A stretch of 64,000 bases of DNA from positions 29,219-93,218 of the forward strand of contig JBAZZT010000006.1 of NCBI GenBank assembly GCA_041658705.1, in the 5' to 3' direction. The stretch is from CAIKNB01 sp041658705 (GTDB lineage: Bacteria; Patescibacteriota; Patescibacteriia; 2-12-FULL-60-25). Shown piece after piece: positions 25,558 through 34,145 of this stretch (position 1 is the stretch's first letter; every line of letters starts with the position of its first letter). The translations under genes were made by a program, and so were the position numbers. Under the pieces are notes generated by a model. That model did not search any database. It was given only the letters and a program-made list of their open reading frames with translations, and was not told the DNA's origin.

Positions 25558-25611
25558 AAAAGTGCATTTCCTAAAAACCCGCGGCCGCGGGTTTTTAGGA
25601 AATGCACTTTT
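25558..25611. repeat. Perfect 54-bp palindrome
   Basis: Two 27-bp arms meet without any spacer at a GCGGCCGC centre. The inner part (AAAAACCCGCGG and its complement) is like a bidirectional terminator; the outer part adds AGTGCATTTCCT. It lies between the 3' end of rnhA (25700) and the start of the surface protein gene (25397), both on the minus strand. Confidence 0.9.
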
Positions 25612-25699
25612 TATAAAACCGAAGGCTTATCCATAAAATTATAGAATGGCCGAGTGGAGAAATCCCTGGATCAATTGGCTATCTTCTACTCTCAACCTT

Positions 25700-26110
25700 C
25701 TACACTCTTTTCCCCTCATCCATCGCCTGATTGGATAACTTATCCGCGTGTTTATTCATTTCGCGCCTGACGTGCCGATAACTTACGCGACCATGGAGCT
25801 GGGTCTCGAGATTCTTCAACTCCAAAAATCGCTTAGCTAAATCAAGATTCTTCACCTTATATTCGCCGCGCGCTTGTTTGACCAAAAGCTCGCTGTCCGC
25901 CACGACCTCGACCGCCTCGGCGCCCAAATCTACCGCGCGCTTCAATCCTAAAATGACCGCGTAGTACTCGGCTTGGTTATTGGTGGTCACGCCGAGATAT
26001 TCTGCGTGCTCTTCCAAGATTTTACCTGTTTCGTCCAAGATGACGACGCCGATCCCCGCAGGTCCCGGATTACCGCGCGCCCCGCCGTCGGTTTGGATGG
26101 TCAATTTCAT
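25700..26110 (-). CDS. rnhA: Ribonuclease HI family protein
   Basis: A protein of 136 residues with the RNase H fold. The metal-binding residues are Asp8 (QTDGGARGNPGPAG), Glu48 (TNNQAEYYAVILGL), Asp72 (VVADSELLVKQ) and Asp123 (NKHADKLSNQAMD). It removes RNA from RNA-DNA hybrids. The GGARGNPG pattern and short length are those of the RNase HI branch without the basic handle. It shares the strand with recJ upstream. Confidence 0.92.
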   Translation of the reverse strand: MKLTIQTDGGARGNPGPAGIGVVILDETGKILEEHAEYLGVTTNNQAEYYAVILGLKRAVDLGAEAVEVVADSELLVKQARGEYKVKNLDLAKRFLELKNLETQLHGRVSYRHVRREMNKHADKLSNQAMDEGKRV

Positions 26111-26203
26111 AAGTGGTAGGGGCGCATGGTCATGCGCCCGTCCTAGTAGCGAGTAGAAAGTAGAGAATACCTGGTGGGGATAATTCGGTAAAACGAATTG
26201 CGC

Positions 26204-26242
26204 GGTATCACAGTTTTTTCCTATCGGCAGTTTCTGTGATAC
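26204..26242. other. Conserved-loop hairpin, copy 2 (CCGATAGG loop)
   Basis: Perfect 9-bp stem GTATCACAG/CTGTGATAC around a 20-nt loop that reads CCTATCGG on the plus strand (CCGATAGG on the minus). It lies between recJ and rnhA. A second small hairpin (AATTCG/CGAATT) is just upstream. Confidence 0.55.
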
Positions 26243-26272
26243 GGCTTCATGTTCGACATTCGATATTCGTAA

Positions 26273-28078
26273 TTAGCTCTCTTCTCCCGCCTCCCTCACA
26301 TCCAATATCTTGCATTGGATTTCGCGACGGCCGTTCCATTCGTTCACGCCGACTTCGAAGGCGACGTCCTTGTGTTGGCCGATGCCGAATTCCTCGGCGC
26401 GCACACCAAAATTGAAACCGATGAAGCGTTGCGAGCGTCCTGTCGCGTCGCGCAATGAGCAGCGCAGATGATTATGTGTAGCGCCGACCAGATCACACGC
26501 CGCCACGCTAAGTCCGCGCAGCATGAAAATCGGCCGCCGGTTGCCTTCGCCGAACGGTTCGAACTTGGTCAGCGTTTCCGCGAGTTTAAAATCCAAATCA
26601 GCCAAGGCGAGCTCGCCGTCGATCGTCAAGGTCGGCATGGGTTGGTCTTTGAGGTTGGCCAGCGCGTCGGATTGCAATTTTTCGATCAAGACTTTGATAT
26701 CCAATTCCTGCGCAAAAGAAAAACCGCAGGCCTGCACGTGGCCGCCCACGTGGGTCAAGACGCCTTCGCCCGCGCGCCGCACCGCTGCCGTGATGTCGTA
26801 TGCCGCGAACGAACGGCCCGAGCCGACCCAGCGTCCGCCATGTTTGCCGATGGCCACGGTCGGCTTGCCCGTGCGGTCGAGATATTTCCCGGCCACCAGT
26901 CCGACCAGCGCCGGCGACCATTCCTCCGACCAAAAAGCCAAGAGCGAAGCGGTTGGCGCCGTACTGAACTGGACATCCGCCTCTGCGATCATGCGCGCCA
27001 TGGCTTTTTGCCGTTCGCGATTTTGATTTTCGAGTTTAAGCGCCAGCTCCAAAGCCGTCTCCTCATCCTCGGCCAACATGAGTTGCAACGCCAGCGCGGC
27101 GTGATCCATGCGCCCGGCGGCGTTGATGCGCGGACCGATGGCAAAAGCCACGCTGTAAGCGTCGACTTTGCCCGGCGTGCAACCCGCGACTTTAAGCAAC
27201 ATGTTCATCCCCGGACGCCGCGATTTATTTAGGACGCGCAAACCAAAAACTTCGAGCACCCGATTCTCGCCCAACAGCGGCACCATGTCGGTCACGGTGG
27301 CGATGGCCACATAATCAAGCAGCCACTTCTCGAAACCTTCGGGCAAATCAAGTCCGCGTTCGCGCGCGCGCCGAGCCAGTCCGCAAGCCAGTTTCCAAAC
27401 CACGCCCACCGCCGCTAAATCCTTGAACGGATATTTTTCTCCCGGCAACTTAGGATGGATGCAGATGGCGTCGGGCAGCGTCTCGCCGAATTGATGATGA
27501 TCCACGACGATCGTCTCCATGCCCAAAGCGCGCGCCTGCGCAATCTCGGCGACATTGGCGATGCCGCAATCCACGCTGATGATGAGCGAGGTGCCGGCGG
27601 CTTTGAGCTGTTCGACGGTTTCGGCATGCAAGCCATAGCCCTCTTTATCGCGATGCGGGATATAGGAGTCGATAAGTGAATTTGGAAGTTGGAAGTTGGA
27701 AGTTGGAAGTTTTGAATCTGACTTTCGACTTTCGACTTTAGATATTCGACTCTCCAACTCGCGCAACGTCGAGATGAGGACTGCGCTGCCGGTCACGCCG
27801 TCGGCGTCATAGTCGCCGTGCACCGTGATGTGCTCCCCTGCTTCAAGCGCGCGAAAAATACGCTCGACCGCCTGCTCCATCTCGCGAAACAGAAACGGGT
27901 CGTGGATGCCGGTCGTCCAGTCCGGTTCCAAAAAAGCTTCGACGTCTTGCGCCGTGCGCAACCCGCGATTCAAAAAAAGCCCGTACGCAGCCGGGTGAAT
28001 AGCATGACGCTCGAGAACTTGAATAAGTTCCGCTTCAACGACAGCCGGAGGCTGCGCCAAAATCCATCGTTTCGCCAT
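26273..28078 (-). CDS. recJ: Single-stranded-DNA-specific exonuclease RecJ
   Basis: A DHH/DHHA1 phosphoesterase of about 601 residues used in recombination and repair. Motifs: VHGDYDADGVTGSAV, IISVDCGIANV, VVDHHQFGE, AFAIGPRINAAGRMDH, and GGHVQACGFSF in the DHHA1 domain, with a C-terminal OB domain. A Ser/Lys-rich insertion at about residues 110-134 (ISKVESRKSDSK...) falls in the core and is encoded by tandem GAAGTTG/CGACTTT units of intergenic type. ATG 28078 is chosen over an upstream frame; CAGAAT stands 6 nt before it. Confidence 0.95.
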   Translation of the reverse strand: MAKRWILAQPPAVVEAELIQVLERHAIHPAAYGLFLNRGLRTAQDVEAFLEPDWTTGIHDPFLFREMEQAVERIFRALEAGEHITVHGDYDADGVTGSAVLISTLRELESRISKVESRKSDSKLPTSNFQLPNSLIDSYIPHRDKEGYGLHAETVEQLKAAGTSLIISVDCGIANVAEIAQARALGMETIVVDHHQFGETLPDAICIHPKLPGEKYPFKDLAAVGVVWKLACGLARRARERGLDLPEGFEKWLLDYVAIATVTDMVPLLGENRVLEVFGLRVLNKSRRPGMNMLLKVAGCTPGKVDAYSVAFAIGPRINAAGRMDHAALALQLMLAEDEETALELALKLENQNRERQKAMARMIAEADVQFSTAPTASLLAFWSEEWSPALVGLVAGKYLDRTGKPTVAIGKHGGRWVGSGRSFAAYDITAAVRRAGEGVLTHVGGHVQACGFSFAQELDIKVLIEKLQSDALANLKDQPMPTLTIDGELALADLDFKLAETLTKFEPFGEGNRRPIFMLRGLSVAACDLVGATHNHLRCSLRDATGRSQRFIGFNFGVRAEEFGIGQHKDVAFEVGVNEWNGRREIQCKILDVREAGEES

Positions 28079-28148
28079 CGTCCGATTCTGGCATGAGGGA
28101 TGGGGAAAGGCAAAGATGGAGGGTAGAGGGTAGCCCGGAAAATGTTTT

Positions 28149-28245
28149 GTCATCCTGAGCTTGTCGAAGGACCTTTTTAAGCGCTGGTCTGAACCGATGG
28201 CTGATAAAGGTCCTTCGACTCGCTCGAAGCTCGCTCAGGATGACA
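28149..28245. repeat. Repeat family A, full inverted pair
   Basis: GTCATCCTGAGCTTGTCGAA at the left and CGCTCAGGATGACA at the right, with ACCGATGGCTGATAAAGG near the centre. Confidence 0.9.
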
Positions 28246-28269
28246 ATAATATTATTTCTAATGACTAAA

Positions 28270-29148
28270 TCAAGAAGATGTTTTGGGAAAGACAAGGAAA
28301 TGAACGTCACCACTCCAACCGTCGCTCCCAGCATCACCGCCGCTAAGACGGCGCTTGTCACCATTCCAGCGCACGCATGGGGAGTCGCGCAAGCCGTCGG
28401 AGTCGGTGAACCGATAAGCGAGCGCATAAATAAATCGTGCGTTTACGCGTTGGAGCAACTTCTCCTCATCCGTCAGCGTCGCGGGATCTGCATCCGGTCT
28501 CCAGAACTGTTTAGCGAAGGCCAACAGTTCTTCGAGGGTAGCGGGACGGCAACCGGCTGCATCGATGGCTTCGATAACTTCTTTTTTAGTGAGACGATCA
28601 GGATGGCTCGGGTTCTCTCGTTGCTTTTTTGCGATGACGTCTCCGATATCGAAGACCGTGGCCATACGATCTGATTCTTTGTGTTCTTTTGCCTGGGCGA
28701 TTGCTTGAAGCAATTCCTCGCGCTTCTGCAAATCATCGAAACCGATGTCTCGTAGGTCTTTATCGGTCAGGGCGAAATCAGATAGCGGACGACCTTCGCG
28801 ATACTCGTTCAAGACATAATCGAATCCGTAGCCAGCCTGTTTGTCTTTGAGGATGTCGTGTGAAGGTAAGACGGTAAAAGTCGGGACATCACGCAGCGTG
28901 ACGTGACCCTTCTTTTCGACGGCTTCGTTAAAAGCTTTTAAGAGGTCGGCCACCTTTCGCGCATCCTGCGCTGATAATTTCTTGTTCTCTTTAAGCTCTT
29001 CGAAATTCTTGGCTCCGTATTTGGCGTAGACTTCTTTTATCTGCGCCGCGAGGTTATCCGCATACTTCCTCACGTTCGTCGGCAAATCCTGCCGCTTGAT
29101 GTGGGAAGTGGCAAGATTTGGAGCGGTTTCGAAAGGATTCGTGCTCAT
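28270..29148 (-). CDS. Lineage-specific paralogous family, member 1
   Basis: A soluble 292-residue protein with no signal peptide. It begins MSTNPFETAP and continues KRQDLPTNVRKYADNLAAQI and KNFEELKENKKLSAQDARKV, a helical module shared almost exactly with the genes at 31234 and 38825. Relatedness to the 38825 product extends over the whole length (ALTDKDLRDIGFDD, ATVFDIGD, AIDAAG...ATLEELLAF, LTDEEKLLQR). The C-terminus, ending DVHFLVFPKTSS, is more variable. No known family is recognised. TAAACT lies 9 nt before the ATG, as for 38825. Confidence 0.75.
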   Translation of the reverse strand: MSTNPFETAPNLATSHIKRQDLPTNVRKYADNLAAQIKEVYAKYGAKNFEELKENKKLSAQDARKVADLLKAFNEAVEKKGHVTLRDVPTFTVLPSHDILKDKQAGYGFDYVLNEYREGRPLSDFALTDKDLRDIGFDDLQKREELLQAIAQAKEHKESDRMATVFDIGDVIAKKQRENPSHPDRLTKKEVIEAIDAAGCRPATLEELLAFAKQFWRPDADPATLTDEEKLLQRVNARFIYALAYRFTDSDGLRDSPCVRWNGDKRRLSGGDAGSDGWSGDVHFLVFPKTSS

Positions 29149-29157
29149 GCTACCCGG

Positions 29158-29163
29158 AGTTTA
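29158..29163 (-). promoter_or_regulatory. -10-like hexamer TAAACT of paralogue 1
   Basis: TAAACT, 9 nt before the ATG at 29148. The same hexamer at the same distance precedes the 38825 gene, and the sequence between is nearly conserved. Confidence 0.4.
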
Positions 29164-29222
29164 GATTGAAATGCCCACAGAATCAAATGCTTCGGGACTT
29201 TCGCATTCGAATAACCATGCGT

Positions 29223-29311
29223 TGTCATTGCGAGGAGTAGCAACGACGAAGCAATCTCCGATACTGCATCAGAGATTGCCACGCGCTTTTGGATTATGCG
29301 CTCGCAATGAC
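29223..29311. repeat. Repeat family B, full inverted pair
   Basis: GTCATTGCGAGGAGTAGC at the left and GCGCTCGCAATGACA at the right. Confidence 0.85.
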
Positions 29312-29335
29312 AGGCAGTTCGTAAAGCGATAAGTC

Positions 29336-29366
29336 CTAAAATAAATCCCCGGCTTTCACCGGGGAT
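29336..29366 (-). terminator. Intrinsic terminator of the lipoprotein gene
   Basis: Perfect 8-bp stem ATCCCCGG/CCGGGGAT with T-rich tail on the minus strand. A family D repeat (29396-29423) lies between it and the stop at 29427. Confidence 0.8.
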
Positions 29367-29395
29367 AAGATTTCAGGCATGGCTACTGCCTACCA

Positions 29396-29423
29396 GTAGG
29401 GGCGCATGACCATGCGCCCCTAC
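29396..29423. repeat. Repeat family D
   Basis: GTAGGGGCGCATG/CATGCGCCCCTAC, nearly perfect palindrome. Confidence 0.8.
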
Positions 29424-29426
29424 TGT

Positions 29427-30323
29427 TCAGAACAGCGGCAGACGCCAAGCGGTCCACGAGCCTAAGATGTCCGGCTCGCCGCCTTCGCGCACGATGCCGT
29501 ACAGATAGTCGCCGGAATCCAGGACGCCTTCGTACATGAAGCCGCCGCGCGCGAAGTCGAGGCTGCGTCCTTTGATTTGTCCGGACGACGGCGCCGAGTC
29601 GATCGAGAGATAGCGACCGTCCTGCAAAATCGTCACGTCAGTGCAGCCGGTGTCGAAGGTCGAGCCGAAAAAACACCATGCGCCTTCGAGGTTGACCGTG
29701 TTGTACACCGACAACGTGCGACATACCGGCGCGTAAGCATCTCCGCCGGGACGCGGGATGGCGCAGACCATGAGTTCAGTCGCGGGTTCGACCCAGGCGT
29801 CGGTCAGCGAGAACAAATCGTATTGCGCCGCGAGTCGCCGGACCTGACCCGCCGGCTTAGCCGACCAGGCGAGTGAGGTAATTTCCGGCTCCTCCATGAC
29901 CCAGACGTAATCCGCGGAGACTTCGTACGAGCCGTTGTCATCCTGGCGATACGCCGTAGCCACGACCGTGTCGCAGAATTTACCGTCTGCGGCGTTCAAC
30001 GGCACCGCAATCTCGGACGGAGCGTAGTCGCAGGTCGTGATGAGCAGACCAGTCGGGATGTCTTGCTGGTTCGGCGGATCGACATTCGGGATGGAGCTCG
30101 CGACGGAAGCGACCAGCGTAGGCTGACGCGTTTTGTTCGAACCCGCATCATTTCTCGCCCGCTCTTTGCCGATGACCTGCGGGTTTCCGAAGACGGGCGG
30201 GATTCCGAGGCCGACGCCGACGAACGGAGGTTCGGCGGAACGCTGCGGTTCTTCCGTCCCTTGGATGCAACCGAACGTCAATGACGCGCATGCCACCAAG
30301 ACGATTTTTTTCCAAGTCTTCAT
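29427..30323 (-). CDS. Lipoprotein of unknown function
   Basis: A protein of 298 residues with a lipoprotein signal MKTWKKIVLVACASLTFGC (lipobox LTFGC), so it is lipidated by Lgt and exposed outside the membrane. The mature part starts with a disordered stretch, then beta-rich sequence with several Cys (TTCDYAPSEIAVPL, MVCAIPRPGGDAYAPVC, GAWCFFGSTFDTGC). The end (DGRYLSIDS...GSWTAWRLPLF) looks like a lipocalin-like or META-like beta barrel, without certainty. AGGAG precedes the ATG at 8 nt. The leader carries two hairpins. Confidence 0.75.
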   Translation of the reverse strand: MKTWKKIVLVACASLTFGCIQGTEEPQRSAEPPFVGVGLGIPPVFGNPQVIGKERARNDAGSNKTRQPTLVASVASSIPNVDPPNQQDIPTGLLITTCDYAPSEIAVPLNAADGKFCDTVVATAYRQDDNGSYEVSADYVWVMEEPEITSLAWSAKPAGQVRRLAAQYDLFSLTDAWVEPATELMVCAIPRPGGDAYAPVCRTLSVYNTVNLEGAWCFFGSTFDTGCTDVTILQDGRYLSIDSAPSSGQIKGRSLDFARGGFMYEGVLDSGDYLYGIVREGGEPDILGSWTAWRLPLF

Positions 30324-30366
30324 TCTGACTGCTCCTGACTGTTCCGCGATGCGGAAGTTTATAAAA

Positions 30367-30392
30367 GGGCGAGTGGCATTTGCCAGTCGCCC
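30367..30392 (-). terminator. Terminator-like hairpin in the leader of the lipoprotein gene
   Basis: GGGCGACTGGCA pairs with TGCCACTCGCCC (one mismatch) and TTTTAT follows on the minus strand. It is 44 nt upstream of the lipoprotein ATG and may be a second terminator of the gene before or an attenuator. Confidence 0.5.
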
Positions 30393-30452
30393 GCACCTGA
30401 TTCCAACATACCGAATCCTGATTAAATCGCAATACCTCTATGGCCTGTGGAT

Positions 30453-30478
30453 AAAAAAAGAGCGGGCCGAAGCCCGTC
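30453..30478 (-). terminator. Intrinsic terminator of the gene at 30495
   Basis: CGGGC/GCCCG stem with a TTCG-type loop, then CTTTTTTT on the minus strand. Confidence 0.85.
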
Positions 30479-30494
30479 CCTGAAGGATAGTGCG

Positions 30495-30836
30495 TCACCA
30501 GACGAAGATCTGGCGCATCTTGCCCATCGCTTGGATGTCGGAGGGGCGGATGAGCGGACCAGTCTGGCATTTGCGTTGCATAAAGCAGATAGCCTCGCCG
30601 TCGGGGTCGAAACTGTTGTCGGGGTTGAGGCGACGCGCTTTCACGTCGAATCCGCGATTAACGTCATACACCACGTACCTGGCCTCGGCCCTGGTCGGAT
30701 CGTCGGCTTCGCCGTGCGCACCGACGAGAATCAACACTTGCTGCTGTTCGCCTATATACACATGCAAGGACGTGTACTTGCCCAGGACAAAACGTTGAGA
30801 CTTGATGACATCACCGACTTGGCAGGTCAATTCCAT
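30495..30836 (-). CDS. Hypothetical small soluble protein
   Basis: A 113-residue protein that looks like a small beta barrel (VGDVIKSQRFVLGKYTSLHVYIGEQQQVLILVG read in parts, VVYDVNRGFDVKARRL). No membrane helix is seen. AAGGAG lies 7-8 nt before ATG 30836; the frame to 30854 would include the ribosome-binding site and is rejected. It has its own terminator. Function unknown. Confidence 0.65.
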   Translation of the reverse strand: MELTCQVGDVIKSQRFVLGKYTSLHVYIGEQQQVLILVGAHGEADDPTRAEARYVVYDVNRGFDVKARRLNPDNSFDPDGEAICFMQRKCQTGPLIRPSDIQAMGKMRQIFVW

Positions 30837-30905
30837 CGTCCACTCCTTACGCAAAAAGTACCGCCAAAGTTTTATGCCAAGGGCAAAAATCAGTCAAGCG
30901 GAAAT

Positions 30906-31069
30906 TAGAGGGTAGGGGCGCATGCCATGCGCCCTGACGGTAGACGGTAGACGGTAGCCAGGCAGACAATTTGTCATCCTGAGCGAAGCGATAGCGAAGT
31001 CGAAGGACCTTTATCAGCCATCGGTTCAGACCAACGCTAAAAGGTCCTTCGGCAAGCTCAGGATGACAA
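30906..31069. repeat. Repeat cluster D-F-A
   Basis: Family D near 30906-30935, family F near 30940-30960 and a full family A pair at 30973-31069. Confidence 0.8.
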
Positions 31070-31103
31070 TATTTTAAGAACGCGCCTATTTTTTACCTAC
31101 TAA

Positions 31104-31205
31104 CTAAAAATAACTCGCGAACGGCGCGATCAGGAAAAAAACCGTGGCGAAGGCGACCAGCGCCACCAGCACTTTCCAGATTTTTTTGAAGGTTTTACGT
31201 TTCAT
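31104..31205 (-). CDS. 33-residue single-pass membrane peptide
   Basis: MKRKTFKKIWK followed by one hydrophobic helix (VLVALVAFATVFFLIAPFA) and SYF. The basic-then-hydrophobic layout is that of a small inner-membrane peptide with its N-terminus inside. The frame is open further upstream to 31400, but that part is antisense to the next gene and has no sense as protein. TATATA lies just before the ATG. Similar short peptides are known in Parcubacteria, with no function assigned. Confidence 0.55.
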   Translation of the reverse strand: MKRKTFKKIWKVLVALVAFATVFFLIAPFASYF

Positions 31206-31233
31206 GTATATAGAATCGATTGATAAAAGTGTC

Positions 31234-32286
31234 CTAGGATTTGGAAGAAGAAGACTCACGCGAAAGGCAGACACCGATGAAAAAGCCCCGATCGTTACGA
31301 GAGCACCCGAGCACATCCGCGCCGGGCGAATCGGCAAGGCCGATGCACACAAAATTCCTATCCGAGGAGCGAACATCAGACCAGTGAAAATTATTCGCAA
31401 GGATGCGTTCGCCTTTACCTTTGCCGTTGAGATTTTCGGTAGCGATCAAGTGGAGGGCGGTGGCGTAGAGCATCTGGAAAGGTTCAGAACGATGGAATTG
31501 ATCACGAGGTATGTCGAGCTTCTCGGCGTATTCCTCGATGACGAATTCTTGGGTGTCTCGGTGGTCAAATGTGTCTTCTGGTTCGTGAGAATGATACTTA
31601 TTCTCTGAATCGGGGATGGTCTGTTTGGAGATGAGCTTCCATTCGTAGTTCAAGCCCAGTTGAGTGAAAAAAGACTCGTTCTTGTTCCGATCGGTGTCAG
31701 CTAAGAATTTGCCCAACCCGAGCTTGGTATATTCCGCTTGGATGAGTCCATTCATGCGTTCTCCGGTGAGCGGTTTGCCATCCTTGTCCGCGACGAAGAG
31801 CACGAGCATCTCTTCGACGCCGGTTTTTTCTTTGATCTCTTTGGATTTGGCTAGATCTTCGGAGGTGTATGGGATGGGTGGGACTTTTGAGATATCGATG
31901 AAATCCTTTCCAAGCATAGCTTCTACGTCTTCTATGCCGTGAACGTTCTCGCGGCCTAGGATTTCGACAGCTTCCCGCAGACCAGGTTCGACCTCTTTCT
32001 TTTCGACTGCATTCTGGAAGGCTTTGAGCAGATCCGCGACTTTACGCGCATCTTGCGCTGATAGTTTTTTATTCTCTTTAAGCTCTTCGAAGTTCTTGGC
32101 TCCGTATTTGGAGTAGATATCTTTTATCTGTGTCGCGAGCTTGTCGGCATATTTCCTGACCGAAGTCGGCAAATCCTGCCGACGGATGCCGGAAGTATAA
32201 GGTAGCCCTTTCGACCACGTTGAACGTGGCGCGGCAGGTTCAGGGACTATTTTTCTTTGGGGGATTTCGAAGGGGTTGTTGGACAT
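31234..32286 (-). CDS. Lineage-specific paralogous family, member 2 (divergent C-terminus)
   Basis: A protein of 350 residues. It starts MSNNPFEIPQ and shares the module IRRQDLPTSVRKYADKLATQ...KNFEELKENKKLSAQDARKV with the genes at 28270 and 38825 (first ~95 residues), but its middle is different (EAMLGKDFIDISKVPPIPYT; ESFFTQLGLNYEWKLIS). It ends CIGLADSPGADVLGCSRNDRG and FFIGVCLSRES. An inserted stretch (EPAAPRSTWSKG) is encoded by repeat DNA: a family A unit interrupted by CCACGTTCAACGTGG. The start codon lies in a family H repeat. Function unknown. Confidence 0.72.
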   Translation of the reverse strand: MSNNPFEIPQRKIVPEPAAPRSTWSKGLPYTSGIRRQDLPTSVRKYADKLATQIKDIYSKYGAKNFEELKENKKLSAQDARKVADLLKAFQNAVEKKEVEPGLREAVEILGRENVHGIEDVEAMLGKDFIDISKVPPIPYTSEDLAKSKEIKEKTGVEEMLVLFVADKDGKPLTGERMNGLIQAEYTKLGLGKFLADTDRNKNESFFTQLGLNYEWKLISKQTIPDSENKYHSHEPEDTFDHRDTQEFVIEEYAEKLDIPRDQFHRSEPFQMLYATALHLIATENLNGKGKGERILANNFHWSDVRSSDRNFVCIGLADSPGADVLGCSRNDRGFFIGVCLSRESSSSKS

Positions 32287-32328
32287 TAGAAATTAGTCAT
32301 TAGTCATTCTGGCACTCACGACCGCCGA

Positions 32329-34143
32329 CTATCTTTCTCTTTCTTCCCTGCGCAGCACTTTGATGAAAGTGTCCGGCGGGATTTCGACCGAGCCGACGCC
32401 TTGCGACAGCATCCGTTCCTTGCCTTTCTTCTGCTTTTTGAGCAGCTTCGATTTACGAGTATAGTCGCCGCCGGACATTTTCGCCAGCACGTCTTTGCGA
32501 TATCCCGAGATGCGCTCCGAGGCGATTATCTTGGAACCGATGGCAGCTTGGATCTTGATCACGAACTGCTGGCGCGTCAGCGTCTCTTTTAAAGTCGCCA
32601 CGACTTCCCTGCCCCGATGGTAAGCTTCGCTCTCGTGCAAGAGCATGGAGAAGGCCGGGACTTTTTTCTCCGCCACCAGGACATCCAGCAACACGATCTC
32701 CGACGGGCGATAGCCGATCAACTCGTAGTTGAGCGAGGCGTAACCCGAAGTCACGCTCTTAAGTTTGTCATGGAAATCCACGATGACGGAGGATAGCGGC
32801 ATCTTGAAATGCATGACTACGCGCTTGGCGTCGAGATAATCCGTGGCCGTATATTCGCCGCGTCGATCATTCACCAGGGACATGACGTTGCCGATGAATT
32901 CGGCCGGACTCACGATATCCACCGTGACCCACGGCTCGCGCGTCTCGCGCAGATGCGACGGATCGGGGAATTCCAAAGGCGAAGTCACGACGCGCTCCTC
33001 GCCGTCAGTCATAGTGACTTCGTAGGCGACCGAGGGGCTCGTGATGACGAGGTTCATGTCGTGCTCGCGGCGCAAACGTTCCTGCACGATCTCGAGGTGC
33101 AGCATGCCGAGCAAGCCGCAACGAAAACCATAACCGAGCGCCGGCGATTGTTCCGGTTCGAAAGCCAGCGCCGCGTCCGAAAGTTTGAGTTTGAGCATGG
33201 CCTCGCGCAGCCTCACGTACTCGTTGCCCTCGCGCGGAAAGATGCTGGCGTAGACCATGGGCCTGACTTCCTTATATCCGGGCAACGGCTTGGTATCGGC
33301 CGCGGTTTCGGCTCTGGCGATAGTGTCACCCACGCGCACCGCGGCGATGTCTTTCAATCCGGTCACGACGTAGGCGATCTCTCCGGCTTCGATTTGGGGC
33401 GTCGAGACGTAATCGGGTTTGAGATATCCGACGTCGAGCGCTTGGCCCTCGGTCGCGGTGGCTAAGAATTTGACCTTGTCGTTTTTCGTCAGCTTGCCGT
33501 CTTTGACGCGCACGTAAGCCACGACGCCGCGATAATCGTCGTATTTGGAATCAAAGATGACGGCGCGGAAATTTGCGCTGCGTTCGCCTTGCGGCGACGG
33601 TACGTCCTTGATGATGCGTTCCAAAATCTTGTCCACGCCCTCGCCGGTCTTGGCCGAAGCCAAAATGATCTCGTCGCGCTCGCAACCGATGAGCTTCTTC
33701 AATTCTTCCGCGCAACGCTCCACGTCGGCGGCGGGCAAATCAATCTTGTTCAAGACCGGGATGATGGCCAAGTCCTGCTCCAGCGCGAGATATAGGTTGG
33801 CGATGGTCTGGGCCTGCACGCCCTGCGTCGCGTCGACGAGCAAGATCGCGCCTTCGACCGAAGCCAGCGAACGCGAAACTTCGTAGGTGAAATCGACGTG
33901 CCCCGGGGTGTCGATGAGATTGAGTTCGTACTCGATCCCGTCCTGCACATAAGCCATGCGCGCCGGCTGCAACTTGATGGTGATGCCGCGCTCGCGTTCC
34001 AAATCCATGGTGTCGAGCAGCTGCTCCTTCATCTTGCGTTTGTCTATGGTGTGGGTGATCTCAAGCAAACGATCGGCCAAGGTTGATTTGCCGTGGTCGA
34101 TATGCGCGATGATGCAAAAATTTCGGAGGCGGCTTTGTTCCAT
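32329..34143 (-). CDS. lepA: Elongation factor 4 (LepA)
   Basis: A translational GTPase of about 604 residues: G1 AHIDHGKSTLADRL, G2 RGITI, G3 DTPGHVDF, G4 NKIDLP, G5 SAKTG, then domain II, two EF-G-like domains and the LepA-specific C-terminal domain (SGGDYTRKSKLLKKQKKGKERM in part). It back-translocates or remodels stalled ribosomes. ATG 34143 is chosen; a TTG five codons upstream lies in repeat family I. Confidence 0.97.
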   Translation of the reverse strand: MEQSRLRNFCIIAHIDHGKSTLADRLLEITHTIDKRKMKEQLLDTMDLERERGITIKLQPARMAYVQDGIEYELNLIDTPGHVDFTYEVSRSLASVEGAILLVDATQGVQAQTIANLYLALEQDLAIIPVLNKIDLPAADVERCAEELKKLIGCERDEIILASAKTGEGVDKILERIIKDVPSPQGERSANFRAVIFDSKYDDYRGVVAYVRVKDGKLTKNDKVKFLATATEGQALDVGYLKPDYVSTPQIEAGEIAYVVTGLKDIAAVRVGDTIARAETAADTKPLPGYKEVRPMVYASIFPREGNEYVRLREAMLKLKLSDAALAFEPEQSPALGYGFRCGLLGMLHLEIVQERLRREHDMNLVITSPSVAYEVTMTDGEERVVTSPLEFPDPSHLRETREPWVTVDIVSPAEFIGNVMSLVNDRRGEYTATDYLDAKRVVMHFKMPLSSVIVDFHDKLKSVTSGYASLNYELIGYRPSEIVLLDVLVAEKKVPAFSMLLHESEAYHRGREVVATLKETLTRQQFVIKIQAAIGSKIIASERISGYRKDVLAKMSGGDYTRKSKLLKKQKKGKERMLSQGVGSVEIPPDTFIKVLRREERER

Positions 34144-34145
34144 TG

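Noticed and set aside
27678..27760. Short tandem units in recJ considered as a CRISPR fragment
   Set aside because: Units are 7 nt, without spacers, and are translated in frame; no cas gene is in the window.
31104..31400. 98-residue version of the small membrane peptide
   Set aside because: The first 65 residues are antisense to the neighbouring gene and not protein-like; the last 33 residues have a good start and a clear membrane helix.
31234..31420. C-terminus of paralogue 2 considered as a diversity-generating retroelement target
   Set aside because: No reverse transcriptase, no template repeat and no adenine-linked variation can be seen in the window.
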